Of a stretch of DNA of 33,105 nucleotides, positions 1-10,919 are shown one piece after another. Positions within the stretch are counted from its first letter, which is position 1. The number at the start of each line of letters is the position of its first letter. Source of the DNA: Gammaproteobacteria bacterium (GTDB lineage: Bacteria; Pseudomonadota; Gammaproteobacteria; Steroidobacterales; Steroidobacteraceae). Position numbers and translations under genes: made by a program. The notes below the pieces were generated by a model that saw only the letters and a program-made list of their open reading frames with translations, was not told the DNA's origin and did not search any database. Location: positions 1-33,105 of the forward strand of contig JAOUGW010000010.1 of the NCBI GenBank assembly GCA_029865465.1, in the 5' to 3' direction.

Positions 1-78
1 GAACGCGCCATCAGCGTGGCGAAGGGCGTTTCCGGCGTGAAGCAAGTCGTCGACGCGCTGTTCGTCAAACCCGAGTAA
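1..78 (+). CDS. C-terminal fragment of a BON-domain-like protein (5' truncated by window)
   Basis: Open frame from base 1 to TAA at 76-78, ERAISVAKGVSGVKQVVDALFVKPE; resembles the 'a..v.GV..V.n.l.v' end of BON/OsmY domains. Confidence 0.55.
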   Translation, partial: ERAISVAKGVSGVKQVVDALFVKPE

Positions 79-112
79 CCCGGCATCGAGCGACACGTCG
101 ACGCGGCTCGAA

Positions 113-135
113 GAGGCCCCGGTCGTCGGGGCCTC
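113..135 (+). terminator. Terminator-like hairpin without a clear U-tract
   Basis: GAGGCCCCG-gtcgt-CGGGGCCTC, perfect 9-bp stem 35 nt after the BON-like stop codon. Confidence 0.4.
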
Positions 136-161
136 CTGCGGTAGGGGAAAGCTGCGAGGCG

Positions 162-962
162 ATGAAAAGACTGCTGCAACTTGTGACGATCGCGGTCTGC
201 GTGCCGACGCTGGCCCTGGCCGTGCCTGCCGCCGCTCATGCGGACGAACCGGTCGCGGCGGTAACTCTCGAAGCGCTCGCTGCCGCGATCGCGGCGAAGA
301 CGGATGCGCGAGTCGACGAACTGCTGCCGCGCATCGACGGCGTCGGGAGAAGGCTGCTTGCGCTGCGCTCATACATTCGCAGCGGCGGTCACCTGTCCGA
401 GCGCTGGAGCTGGACGCAGGAGCGGATCGCGGCGTACGAAGGCTCGATCGAGCAACAGGAGCTGGACGCGGAAGTTCAGCGCGTGCGCGAGGCCTTCGAG
501 CGATCGAATCCGGGATACGAGCTGTTCGTGAACCCGCAGGTGCGCAGCCTCGACCTCCAGCTTGCGAACTGGAATCACAACGAGTCCGTCGCTGCCGCCT
601 CGGTCCGGCTGCTGCAGGACGCGGTTGCGCACCTCGGCAAGGCGCCCCGGGATGCCGTACCTGCCGACATGCTCGAGGCTTTTCTCGGGTCATACGTACC
701 AGAGCCCGTGCCGACCGTGGCCGCGCCGGGGCTGTCGCCGCACGGACAGATGCGCGCGATCGATTTCCAGGTGCACAGGGGCGCCGAGATCGTCGCCGGA
801 CCCGACACGCAGACGATCGGGTCGACCTGGGAGCAGGGCGGCTGGGCCGCCCGGCTCGATACTGCAGTGCGTGAGGCCAGCCGTAGGTTCGTCGGACCGC
901 TCGTTTCCCCGCGCGAGCCCTGGCATTACACGTACACCCCGGTCGCCGTCGCCGACCAGTAG
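162..962 (+). CDS. Secreted M15/LAS-type (VanY-like) zinc peptidase family protein
   Basis: Signal peptide MKRLLQLVTIAVCVPTLALAVPAAAHA; SPHGQMRAID fits SxHxxxxAxD and REPWH fits ExWH, the zinc-ligand motifs of D-Ala-D-Ala carboxypeptidase-like enzymes. Confidence 0.6.
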   Translation: MKRLLQLVTIAVCVPTLALAVPAAAHADEPVAAVTLEALAAAIAAKTDARVDELLPRIDGVGRRLLALRSYIRSGGHLSERWSWTQERIAAYEGSIEQQELDAEVQRVREAFERSNPGYELFVNPQVRSLDLQLANWNHNESVAAASVRLLQDAVAHLGKAPRDAVPADMLEAFLGSYVPEPVPTVAAPGLSPHGQMRAIDFQVHRGAEIVAGPDTQTIGSTWEQGGWAARLDTAVREASRRFVGPLVSPREPWHYTYTPVAVADQ

Positions 963-1001
963 CTCCGCGACCGGAACTGCGCGCAGCGGCTGCCTCCCGG
1001 T

Positions 1002-1029
1002 TTGATCCGCGGCCGCGTTCAGCTACCAT
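1002..1029 (+). promoter_or_regulatory. Candidate sigma70 promoter for hpd
   Basis: TTGATC (1002-1007), 16-bp spacer, TACCAT (1024-1029), upstream of the hpd start at 1075. Confidence 0.35.
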
Positions 1030-1074
1030 GCGCGCCTACAGTTTCATTCGTAACTAACCTGCGGGAGGGCTGCC

Positions 1075-2121
1075 ATGGCCGACCTCGGCGAAAACCCGAT
1101 GGGTACCGACGGCTTCGAGTTCGTCGAATACACCGCGCCCGACCCCGAACTGCTGCGCTCGCTGTTCGAGCGCATGGGTTTTCCCGTCACGGCGCGTCAC
1201 CGCAGCAAGAACGTCACGCTGCACAAGCAGGGCGACGTCAACTTCATCATCAACGCCGAGCCGGGCAGTTTCGGCCAGCGTTTCGCGCAGCAGCACGGGC
1301 CTTCTGCCTGCGCCATGGCGTTTCGCGTCAAGGATGCCGCGAAGGCATTCAAGCGCGCGGTCGAGCTGGGCGCGCAGCCGGTCCAGAGTGCCGTGGGGCC
1401 AATGGAGCTCAACATCCCGGCCATCGAGGGCATCGGCGGCAGCCAGGTGTACCTGGTGGATCGCTACGGCGAGAGTACGATCTACGACGTCGATTTCGTC
1501 CCGGTGCAGGATCGCGGTACGTTGCGTTCGACGGGCCTGTCGGTCATCGATCACCTGACCCACAACGTGCATCGCGGCAACATGGACAAGTGGGCGGGCT
1601 ACTACGAGCGGCTGTTCAACTTCCGTGAGATCCGCTACTTCGATATCGAAGGCAGGAAGACCGGCCTGTTCAGCAAGGCGATGACCAGCCCCTGCGGCAA
1701 GATCCGCATCCCCATCAACGAGTCGCAGGACGACAAGTCGCAGATCGAGGAATACCTGCGCGAGTACCACGGCGAGGGCATCCAGCACATCGCGCTGCAC
1801 ACGCCGGACATCTACTCGACCGTGGACGCACTGCGCGCCAACGGCATCAAGTTCCAGGAGACGCCGGCGACCTACTACGAAGGAGTGCCGGCCCGCGTGG
1901 AAGGACACCGCGAGTCGCTCGAGGAACTGTCGAAGCGCGGCATCCTGATCGATGGCAGCGCCAAGGACGGCATCCTGCTGCAGATCTTCACCACCAACGT
2001 CATCGGCCCGATCTTCTTCGAGGTCATCCAGCGCAAGGGCAATGAAGGCTTCGGCGAAGGCAACTTCCGCGCGCTGTTCGAGTCGATCGAACTCGACCAG
2101 GAGCGGCGTGGCGTCATTTGA
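1075..2121 (+). CDS. hpd: 4-hydroxyphenylpyruvate dioxygenase
   Basis: 348 aa; MGTDGFEFVEYTAPD, SVIDHLTHNVHRGNMDKWAGYYERLFNF, GEGIQHIALHTPDIY, FFEVIQRKGNEGFGEGNFRALFESIE are typical HPPD motifs. Confidence 0.95.
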   Translation: MADLGENPMGTDGFEFVEYTAPDPELLRSLFERMGFPVTARHRSKNVTLHKQGDVNFIINAEPGSFGQRFAQQHGPSACAMAFRVKDAAKAFKRAVELGAQPVQSAVGPMELNIPAIEGIGGSQVYLVDRYGESTIYDVDFVPVQDRGTLRSTGLSVIDHLTHNVHRGNMDKWAGYYERLFNFREIRYFDIEGRKTGLFSKAMTSPCGKIRIPINESQDDKSQIEEYLREYHGEGIQHIALHTPDIYSTVDALRANGIKFQETPATYYEGVPARVEGHRESLEELSKRGILIDGSAKDGILLQIFTTNVIGPIFFEVIQRKGNEGFGEGNFRALFESIELDQERRGVI

Positions 2122-2218
2122 AGGGGTTGGGGGACAGGGGATAGGGGTTAGTCGGAGCTCCGGAGCGGGCGCATCGCGGCCTTCCGACTATCCCCTAACG
2201 CCTAACCTCTAACCCCTT
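2121..2218. repeat. G-rich heptamer palindrome, copy 1 (G-quadruplex motif)
   Basis: Arm 1 AAGGGGTTGGGGGACAGGGGATAGGGGTTAGTCGGA; the reverse complement of arm 2 is AAGGGGTTAGAGGTTAGGCGTTAGGGGATAGTCGGAA. Gapless imperfect inverted repeat of about 38 nt made of (GGGGNNN)4-GTCGGA units. A second copy lies at 14434-14519. Confidence 0.85.
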
Positions 2219-2235
2219 TGCACTGAGGTTACGAC

Positions 2236-3363
2236 GTGAAACATTACATACCAGTGTCACGCGTCGAGGGCGTTGCCTCGCGGCAGGCACACTGCGACCT
2301 GCCCGCAGGCACGTACGAACGCGAGATGAGCAAGGAAGGGTTCTTCGGTCCGGCCGCGTTCTTCCACCATCGGCACCCGCCGACGGGCTGGACCGAGTTC
2401 GAGGGCCCGCTGCGTCCCCGTGCGCTCGACCTGGCGCAACTGTCGCCCGGTGCGGCCAGCCCCTGGTCGGCCGCCGAGGTGCTTGCGAATGCGGCCTGCC
2501 GCGTGCGCTTCTGGCGCCTGCCGCAGAGCATGGACAAGCTCGCACGCAACGCGGATGGCGACGACCTGCTGTTCGTGCACAACGGCGAGGCCGATCTCTA
2601 CTGCGATTTCGGGCACCTGGCCCTGCGTGCCGGCGACTACCTCATGCTGCCGCGCGGGACGATGTGGCGGCTCGAGATCGCCGCACCGATCGACGTGCTG
2701 TTGATCGAGTCCACCAACGCGAGCTACATGCTCCCCGACAGGGGCCTGGTCGGTCCGCACGCGATCTTCGATCCGGCGATCCTCGATACGCCGCGCATCG
2801 ACGATGCGTTCAAGGCGCAGCAGTCGGCCACGCAGGGTTGGCAGGTCGAGGTCAAACGCCGCGGCGCAATCTCGCGCATCACCTACCCGTTCAATCCGTT
2901 GGATGCCATCGGCTGGCACGGCGAACTCGCGCCGGTGCGGCTCAACGTGCGCGACATCCGCCCGCTGATGAGCGATCGCTATCACCTGCCGCCGTCGGCA
3001 CACACGACGTTCCTGTCGTCGCGCTTCGTCGTCTGCACGTTCGTGCCGCGACCGTTCGAGACGGACCCGAAGGCGCTGAAGGTGCCTTTCTTCCACAACA
3101 ACGACGACTACGACGAAGTCATTTTCTATCACGCGGGCGACTTCTTCAGCCGCGACAACATCCACCCGGGAATGCTCACGTATCACCCGGCGGGATTCAC
3201 GCACGGCCCGCACCCGAAGGCGCTCGCGCGGATGTTCGAGCAGACCAGGCCCGCGACCGACGAGTACGCGGTGATGATCGACACGCGCGATCCAATCGAC
3301 GTCAGCGCAGCCGGGCTCGCGGTGGAGTGGGCCGGGTACGTCGACAGCTGGAAAGGCAAATGA
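2236..3363 (+). CDS. hmgA: Homogentisate 1,2-dioxygenase-like protein (short form, 375 aa)
   Basis: MSKEGFFGPAAFFHHRHPPTGWTEFEGPL, FFHNNDDYDEVIFYHAGDFFSRDNIHPGMLTYHPAGFTHGPHP; located between hpd and a FAH-family gene. Confidence 0.85.
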   Translation: MKHYIPVSRVEGVASRQAHCDLPAGTYEREMSKEGFFGPAAFFHHRHPPTGWTEFEGPLRPRALDLAQLSPGAASPWSAAEVLANAACRVRFWRLPQSMDKLARNADGDDLLFVHNGEADLYCDFGHLALRAGDYLMLPRGTMWRLEIAAPIDVLLIESTNASYMLPDRGLVGPHAIFDPAILDTPRIDDAFKAQQSATQGWQVEVKRRGAISRITYPFNPLDAIGWHGELAPVRLNVRDIRPLMSDRYHLPPSAHTTFLSSRFVVCTFVPRPFETDPKALKVPFFHNNDDYDEVIFYHAGDFFSRDNIHPGMLTYHPAGFTHGPHPKALARMFEQTRPATDEYAVMIDTRDPIDVSAAGLAVEWAGYVDSWKGK

Positions 3364-4361
3364 AGCTCGCAACGCTGCGCAACGGCACGCGCGACGGCCA
3401 GCTGGTCGTCGTCAGCCGTGATCTCGACTGGGCGATGCCCGTGCCGGCGATCGCGCCGACGTTGCAGTCCGCGCTGGACGACTGGTCGCGCATTTCGCCG
3501 CTGCTGCTCGAGGCCGCTCAGCAACTCGCCGATGGCGGTGCGCGGGGTGCATTGCCGTTCGATCAGAAAGCCGCGCTGGCGCCGCTGCCGCGTTCGTACC
3601 ACTGGGCCGACGGCTCGGCGTACGTCAACCACGTCGAACTCGTGCGCAAGGCGCGCAATGCCGACATGCCGCCGAGCTTCTGGACCGATCCGCTCGTGTA
3701 CCAGGGCGGCTCGGACGATTTTCTCGCGCCAACCGCGGACGTGCCGGTGCCGAGCGAGGATTACGGCATCGATCTCGAGGGCGAACTCGCGGTGATCACC
3801 GACGACGTGCCGATGCTGGCCACTGCCGGCGAAGCGTGCGGCCACATCAAGCTGATCATGCTCGTCAACGACTGGTCGCTGCGGAACCTGATCCCGGACG
3901 AACTGGCCAAGGGGTTCGGCTTCTACCAGTCGAAGCCCGCCACCTCGTTCTCTCCCTGTGCGATCACGCCGGATGAGCTCGGCGCGGCCTGGCAGGGCAA
4001 CAAGGTGCACTTGCCGCTGGTGTCGCACATCAACGGCAGGCCGTTCGGCCGGCCGAACGCGGGCGTCGACATGACGTTTGATTTCGCGCAGCTCATCGCG
4101 CACGTGACCAGGACGCGTCGGCTAGGCGCCGGGGCGGTGATCGGTTCGGGGACGGTTTCGAATTACGACCGCTCCAGCGGGTCGTCCTGCCTCGCGGAAA
4201 CCCGCGCGCTCGAGCAGATCGCCTACGGCAGGCCGACCACGCCGTTCCTGCGTTTCGGCGACCGCGTGCGGATCGAGATGTTCGGCCGCGACGGCGCGAG
4301 CCTGTTCGGCGCGATCGATCAGCAGGTGGTCGCGGCCGTGGCTCGTACCAACGGCGGCTGA
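3360..4361 (+). CDS. fahA: Fumarylacetoacetase / FAH-family hydrolase
   Basis: ATG at 3360 overlaps the hmgA TGA (ATGA). MKLATLRNGTRDGQLVVVSRDL, DYGIDLEGELAVITDDVP, LIMLVNDWSLRNLIPDELAKGFGFYQSKPATSFSPCAITPDELG, GAVIGSGTVSN are FAH-family motifs. ORF-track start 2664 is too far upstream. Confidence 0.9.
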   Translation: MKLATLRNGTRDGQLVVVSRDLDWAMPVPAIAPTLQSALDDWSRISPLLLEAAQQLADGGARGALPFDQKAALAPLPRSYHWADGSAYVNHVELVRKARNADMPPSFWTDPLVYQGGSDDFLAPTADVPVPSEDYGIDLEGELAVITDDVPMLATAGEACGHIKLIMLVNDWSLRNLIPDELAKGFGFYQSKPATSFSPCAITPDELGAAWQGNKVHLPLVSHINGRPFGRPNAGVDMTFDFAQLIAHVTRTRRLGAGAVIGSGTVSNYDRSSGSSCLAETRALEQIAYGRPTTPFLRFGDRVRIEMFGRDGASLFGAIDQQVVAAVARTNGG

Positions 4362-4414
4362 CTCGCGGCGCCAGACTCGGGCATCATGCGGCGATTATCC
4401 GCACGGGTGCCACC

Positions 4415-5605
4415 ATGTTCGAAACGCTGGAGCAACTCGCGCCCGACTCGATCCTCGGCGTGACCATTGCTTTCCGCCGCGATCCCTCGCCACTGAAGGT
4501 GGACTTGGGCGTCGGCGTTTACCGTGACGATGCAGGCAACACGCCGGTGCCCGGAGCCGTGCGCGAGGCCGAGCGCGCGTTGATTGGCGCGCAGACCACG
4601 AAGAGTTACGTAGGTCCGGCGGGCAACCTCGATTTCAACGAACGGATCATAGCCCTCGCGCTCGGGCCACTCGCGGCCGGGCTCGCGGACCGGGTTGCTA
4701 CGATCCAGACCGTCGGCGGCTGTGGCGCGCTCCGGCTCGGCGCCGAACTCGTCAAGGTCGCGCGGCCGGGCACCGTCGTGCACGTGAGCGATCCGACCTG
4801 GGCCAACCACGAGCCGCTCATCGGCAGCTCCGGCATGCGGCTCGAGCGCTACCCGTATTTCGACGCCGCGCGTCGCGCCGTGGCGTTTGACGCCATGCTC
4901 GCGCACCTCGGCACGCTGCCAGCGGCATCGCTGGTGCTGCTGCACGCCTGCTGCCACAACCCGACGGGTGCCGACCTGTCGCCCGACCAGTGGCGGGCGC
5001 TCGCCGAAGTGATCGAGCGCAGGGGGCTGGTGCCCTTCGTCGACCTCGCCTACCAGGGGTTCGGCGACGACCTCGAGACCGACGCCATCGGCCTGCGTAC
5101 GCTCGCGGGGCGGGTGCCTGAACTCCTGCTCGCGGTGTCGTGCTCGAAGAATTTCGGCCTCTACCGTGAGCGGACCGGTGCCCTGGCCGTCATTTCGGCC
5201 AGCAGTGGGGCCAAGGCTGCCGTAGCCACGCACCAGGCCCGGCTGGCCCGGCGCATGTATTCAATGCCGCCGGATCACGGCGCGGCGATCGTCGCCCGCG
5301 TGCTGGCCGATGCGTCGCTGCGGCGGCACTGGGAGGAGGAGGTCGGCTCCATGGTGGCCCGCATGAAGTCGTTGCGCGCGCTGTTCGCGGCCCGCCTGGC
5401 CGCTCGCCTCCCGGGCCACGATTTCGGCTGGGTCACGCGCCAGCGCGGCATGTTTTCGTTGCTCGGGCTGCCGGAGGCCGACATCGCGCGGCTGCGGGAC
5501 GAGCACCACATCTACATGCCCCCCGACGGGCGCGTGAACGTGGCGGGCATCAGCGAGGCCAACGTGGACTACGTGGTCGACGCGGTCGCGAGCCTGCTCG
5601 CCTGA
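4415..5605 (+). CDS. Aromatic amino acid / aspartate aminotransferase (class I, AspC/TyrB type)
   Basis: 396 aa; MFETLEQLAPDSILGVTIAFRRDPSPLKVDLGVGVYRDDAGNTPV, VLLHACCHNPTGADLS, FVDLAYQGFGDDLETDA, SCSKNFGLYRERTGAL. Confidence 0.9.
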   Translation: MFETLEQLAPDSILGVTIAFRRDPSPLKVDLGVGVYRDDAGNTPVPGAVREAERALIGAQTTKSYVGPAGNLDFNERIIALALGPLAAGLADRVATIQTVGGCGALRLGAELVKVARPGTVVHVSDPTWANHEPLIGSSGMRLERYPYFDAARRAVAFDAMLAHLGTLPAASLVLLHACCHNPTGADLSPDQWRALAEVIERRGLVPFVDLAYQGFGDDLETDAIGLRTLAGRVPELLLAVSCSKNFGLYRERTGALAVISASSGAKAAVATHQARLARRMYSMPPDHGAAIVARVLADASLRRHWEEEVGSMVARMKSLRALFAARLAARLPGHDFGWVTRQRGMFSLLGLPEADIARLRDEHHIYMPPDGRVNVAGISEANVDYVVDAVASLLA

Positions 5606-5671
5606 GTCCCCGGCGTTCCGGGCGGACTGGGGTGCCTGCCGGAAGCGACTAGCCGGAGCGGGCATCCTTAC

Positions 5672-5680
5672 TATACAATT
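5672..5680 (+). promoter_or_regulatory. Candidate -10 region of the rimP-nusA-infB operon
   Basis: TATACAATT in otherwise GC-rich DNA about 100 nt upstream of a strong terminator; no convincing -35. Confidence 0.3.
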
Positions 5681-5781
5681 CGTGGTCCGAGGTATCCGCG
5701 TTGCCCGTTGGGCGGGGCGGGCCTTGGCCGGTTCAGGGCACCTCGCGGCGCCTTGGGGCGGCGGGTGATTCGCCAAAGAGG

Positions 5782-5807
5782 TCCCCGCAAGCGGGGATTT
5801 TTCTTTT
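5782..5807 (+). terminator. Intrinsic terminator (leader of rimP operon), first of two
   Basis: TCCCCGC-AA-GCGGGGA followed by TTTTTCTTTT. Confidence 0.8.
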
Positions 5808-5840
5808 GCGAAGACCGGTGCGGCCGGTTGCAGGAAGAAG

Positions 5841-5867
5841 AAATGGGCCGCGGGCCCATTTTTCGTT
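5841..5867 (+). terminator. Intrinsic terminator / attenuator hairpin, second of two
   Basis: AAATGGGCC-GCG-GGCCCATTT followed by TTCGTTTG; ends about 27 nt before rimP. Confidence 0.7.
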
Positions 5868-5893
5868 TGTGGGGTTCGAGCGAGGACGGAGCG

Positions 5894-6349
5894 ATGCTCA
5901 GGGACAAGCTGACGGCGCTGCTGCAGCCGGTCATCGCCGGTCTCGGGTATGACCTCTGGGAACTCGAGTACCTGCCGGGCCGTGGCAACTCACTGCTCCG
6001 CATCTACCTCGACACGGACGTCCATGCGGGCATCACGGTCGAGGACTGCGAGCGGGCGAGTCGAGCGGTCAGCGAAGCGCTCGACGCAGCGGATCCGATC
6101 CCGGGCAACTACACGCTCGAGGTGTCGTCGCCGGGCGTCGAGCGGCCGCTGCGCGTGGCGCGGCATTTCGCGCCGTACGCGGGCGAACGGGTTTTCGTGG
6201 AGATGGTGCATCCCGTCGAGGAGCGCCGCCGGTTCAAGGGCCGGCTGGTCGCGACCGGGGACGACACGATCGAGGTCGAGGTGGACGGCCGGCTTTACCG
6301 GCTGCCGATTGCGGGAATCAGGAAGGCGCATCTCGCGCCCGACTTCTGA
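5894..6349 (+). CDS. rimP: Ribosome maturation factor RimP
   Basis: MLRDKLTALLQPVIAGLGYDLWELEYLPGRGNSLLRIYLD, VEDCERASRAVSEALDAADPIPGNYTLEVSSPGVERPL; immediately upstream of nusA. ORF-track start 5708 runs through the leader terminators. Confidence 0.93.
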   Translation: MLRDKLTALLQPVIAGLGYDLWELEYLPGRGNSLLRIYLDTDVHAGITVEDCERASRAVSEALDAADPIPGNYTLEVSSPGVERPLRVARHFAPYAGERVFVEMVHPVEERRRFKGRLVATGDDTIEVEVDGRLYRLPIAGIRKAHLAPDF

Positions 6350-6377
6350 CCGCAGACGATTCAGAGGGCGACGAGCG

Positions 6378-7874
6378 ATGAACAAAGAGATCCTGATGGT
6401 CGTGGATGCCGTCTCGAACGAGAAAGGCGTCGAGAAGGACATCATCTTCGAGGCGCTCGAAGCCGCGCTCGCGTCCGCAACGCGCAAGAAGTACGGCGAA
6501 GAGATCGACGTCCGCGTGTCCATCAACCGCAAGACGGGCGATTACGATACGTTCCGGCGCTGGAAGGTCTTCGCCGATGACTCGACCGAACTCGAGTTCC
6601 CGGACAAGGAACTGCGCCTCGAGGACGGCCTCGACGTTTCGCCGGATGCCGAGCCGGGTGGCTATGTCGAAGTGCCGCTCGAGTCGGTGGCGTTCGGCCG
6701 CATCGCGGCGCAGACCGCGAAGCAGGTCATCGTGCAGAAAGTGCGCGAGGCGGAGCGCGCGCAGGTCGTCGAAGTCTACAAGGCCCGCATCGGCACGCTC
6801 GTGTCCGGCCTGGTGAAGCGCGTCGACCGCAACGGCATCTTCGTCGACCTCGGCGGCAACGCCGAAGGCTTCATCCCGCGCGACCAGATGATTCCGCGCG
6901 AGCCGGTCCGCACGCAGGACCGCATCAAGGCTTTCCTGAAGGACGTGCGTTCCGAGCCGCGCGGTCCCCAGCTGTTCCTGAGCCGCACTGCACCGGAGTT
7001 CCTGATCGAGCTGTTCAAGCTCGAAGTGCCGGAAGTGGGCCAGGGCCTGATCAACATCCTCGGCGCAGCGCGCGATCCGGGCGCCCGGGCCAAGATCGCC
7101 GTACGCAGCAACGACCCGCGCATCGACCCGGTCGGCGCATGCGTCGGCATGCGCGGTTCGCGCGTGCAGGCCGTGTCGAACGAGATCGCCGGCGAGCGCG
7201 TCGACATCATCCCGTTCGACGACAACCCCGCGCAGTTCGTGATCAACGCGATGCAGCCGGCGGAAGTCAGCTCGATCGTCATGGACGAGGAGTCGCATTC
7301 GATGGACATCGCCGTGGCGGAGGAAAAGCTGTCGCAGGCCATCGGCCGCGGCGGCCAGAACATCCGGCTCGCGAGCGAGCTCACCGGCTGGAGGCTCAAC
7401 ATCATGAGCGAGCAGGCGGCCGAGGAGAAGAGCGAGTCCGAGCAGAAGGTGCTGCGCGAGCTGTTCATGCAGCAGCTCGACGTCGACGAGGACGTCGCGG
7501 CAATCCTGGTGCAGGAAGGGTTCTCGAGCATCGAGGAAATCGCCTACGTGCCGCAGTCCGAGATCGCGTCGATCGAGGAATTCGACGAGGCGATCGTGCA
7601 GGAACTGCGCAATCGCGCGCGTGACGTGCTGCTGACGCAGGCGATCGCGAGCGAAGAGACGGTCTCGGCCCCGGCGGCCGACCTGCTCGAAGTCGAAGGC
7701 ATGGACGGCACCCTGGCCGCGGAGCTCGCGCGGCACGGCATCGTCACTCGTGAGGACCTGGCCGAGCAGGCGATCGACGACCTCGCCGAGATCCCGAATC
7801 TCGACGGGCAGCGCGCGGGCGAGCTGATCCTCGCTGCGCGCAAGCACTGGTTCGAACAGGGCCAGCAGGCGTGA
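6378..7874 (+). CDS. nusA: Transcription termination/antitermination protein NusA
   Basis: [40 protein letters not shown]1/KH region [45 protein letters not shown]-terminal acidic repeats. Confidence 0.98.
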   Translation: MNKEILMVVDAVSNEKGVEKDIIFEALEAALASATRKKYGEEIDVRVSINRKTGDYDTFRRWKVFADDSTELEFPDKELRLEDGLDVSPDAEPGGYVEVPLESVAFGRIAAQTAKQVIVQKVREAERAQVVEVYKARIGTLVSGLVKRVDRNGIFVDLGGNAEGFIPRDQMIPREPVRTQDRIKAFLKDVRSEPRGPQLFLSRTAPEFLIELFKLEVPEVGQGLINILGAARDPGARAKIAVRSNDPRIDPVGACVGMRGSRVQAVSNEIAGERVDIIPFDDNPAQFVINAMQPAEVSSIVMDEESHSMDIAVAEEKLSQAIGRGGQNIRLASELTGWRLNIMSEQAAEEKSESEQKVLRELFMQQLDVDEDVAAILVQEGFSSIEEIAYVPQSEIASIEEFDEAIVQELRNRARDVLLTQAIASEETVSAPAADLLEVEGMDGTLAAELARHGIVTREDLAEQAIDDLAEIPNLDGQRAGELILAARKHWFEQGQQA

Positions 7875-7890
7875 GCGGAGGTCTGATCAC

Positions 7891-10443
<2,553 letters not shown>

Positions 10444-10448
10444 GGCAG

Positions 10449-10919
10449 ATGCCACGCGAGGTACCACGTGCGCGGCGCATCGCGGAGCAGGTGCAGCGCG
10501 TCCTCGCGCAGCTGCTGCTGCGGGAGGTGCGCGATCCGCGCCTCAAGCCGATGACGGTCACCCACGTCAAGGTGTCGCCGGACCTCACCCACATGTGGGT
10601 CATGTACACCTTGCTGTCCGGCGATTCGCACGACGAGTTGCAGCAGGAAATCCTGGACGAGGCAGCGGTGTACCTGCGTGGTCCGCTGGGACGCGCACTG
10701 AAGCTGCGGCTTGCGCCCCAGCTGCATTTCGCTCCGGACGAGGAGCTCGAACGCGGCAATCGCCTCGACGACCTGATCGGCCGGGCCGTCCGTGACGACA
10801 AGGCGCGCCACGTCGATGACTGCGAGCCGGACGCTGCCAACGCCGCGGCGGGCGAAGACGACGACCTCGCGCATTACGACAGCGATCTCGACGACGAAGC
10901 CGGCGACAAACGCCCTTGA
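10449..10919 (+). CDS. rbfA: Ribosome-binding factor A
   Basis: MPREVPRARRIAEQVQRVLAQLLLREVRDPRLKPMTVTHVKVSPDLTHMWVMYTLL; position between infB and truB; acidic C-terminal tail. Confidence 0.93.
   Translation: MPREVPRARRIAEQVQRVLAQLLLREVRDPRLKPMTVTHVKVSPDLTHMWVMYTLLSGDSHDELQQEILDEAAVYLRGPLGRALKLRLAPQLHFAPDEELERGNRLDDLIGRAVRDDKARHVDDCEPDAANAAAGEDDDLAHYDSDLDDEAGDKRP

Noticed and set aside
3345-3360. GGAAAGGCA near the hmgA end resembling the hairpin A loop motif
   Set aside because: Short match inside coding sequence with no flanking inverted repeat; probably chance.
5609-5622. CCCGG-CGTT-CCGGG hairpin after the aminotransferase gene
   Set aside because: Short stem and no U-tract; not enough to call a terminator.
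5708-5893. N-terminal extension of the rimP ORF in the track
   Set aside because: It would translate through two intrinsic terminators; the conserved RimP start MLRDKLTALLQPV is at 5894.
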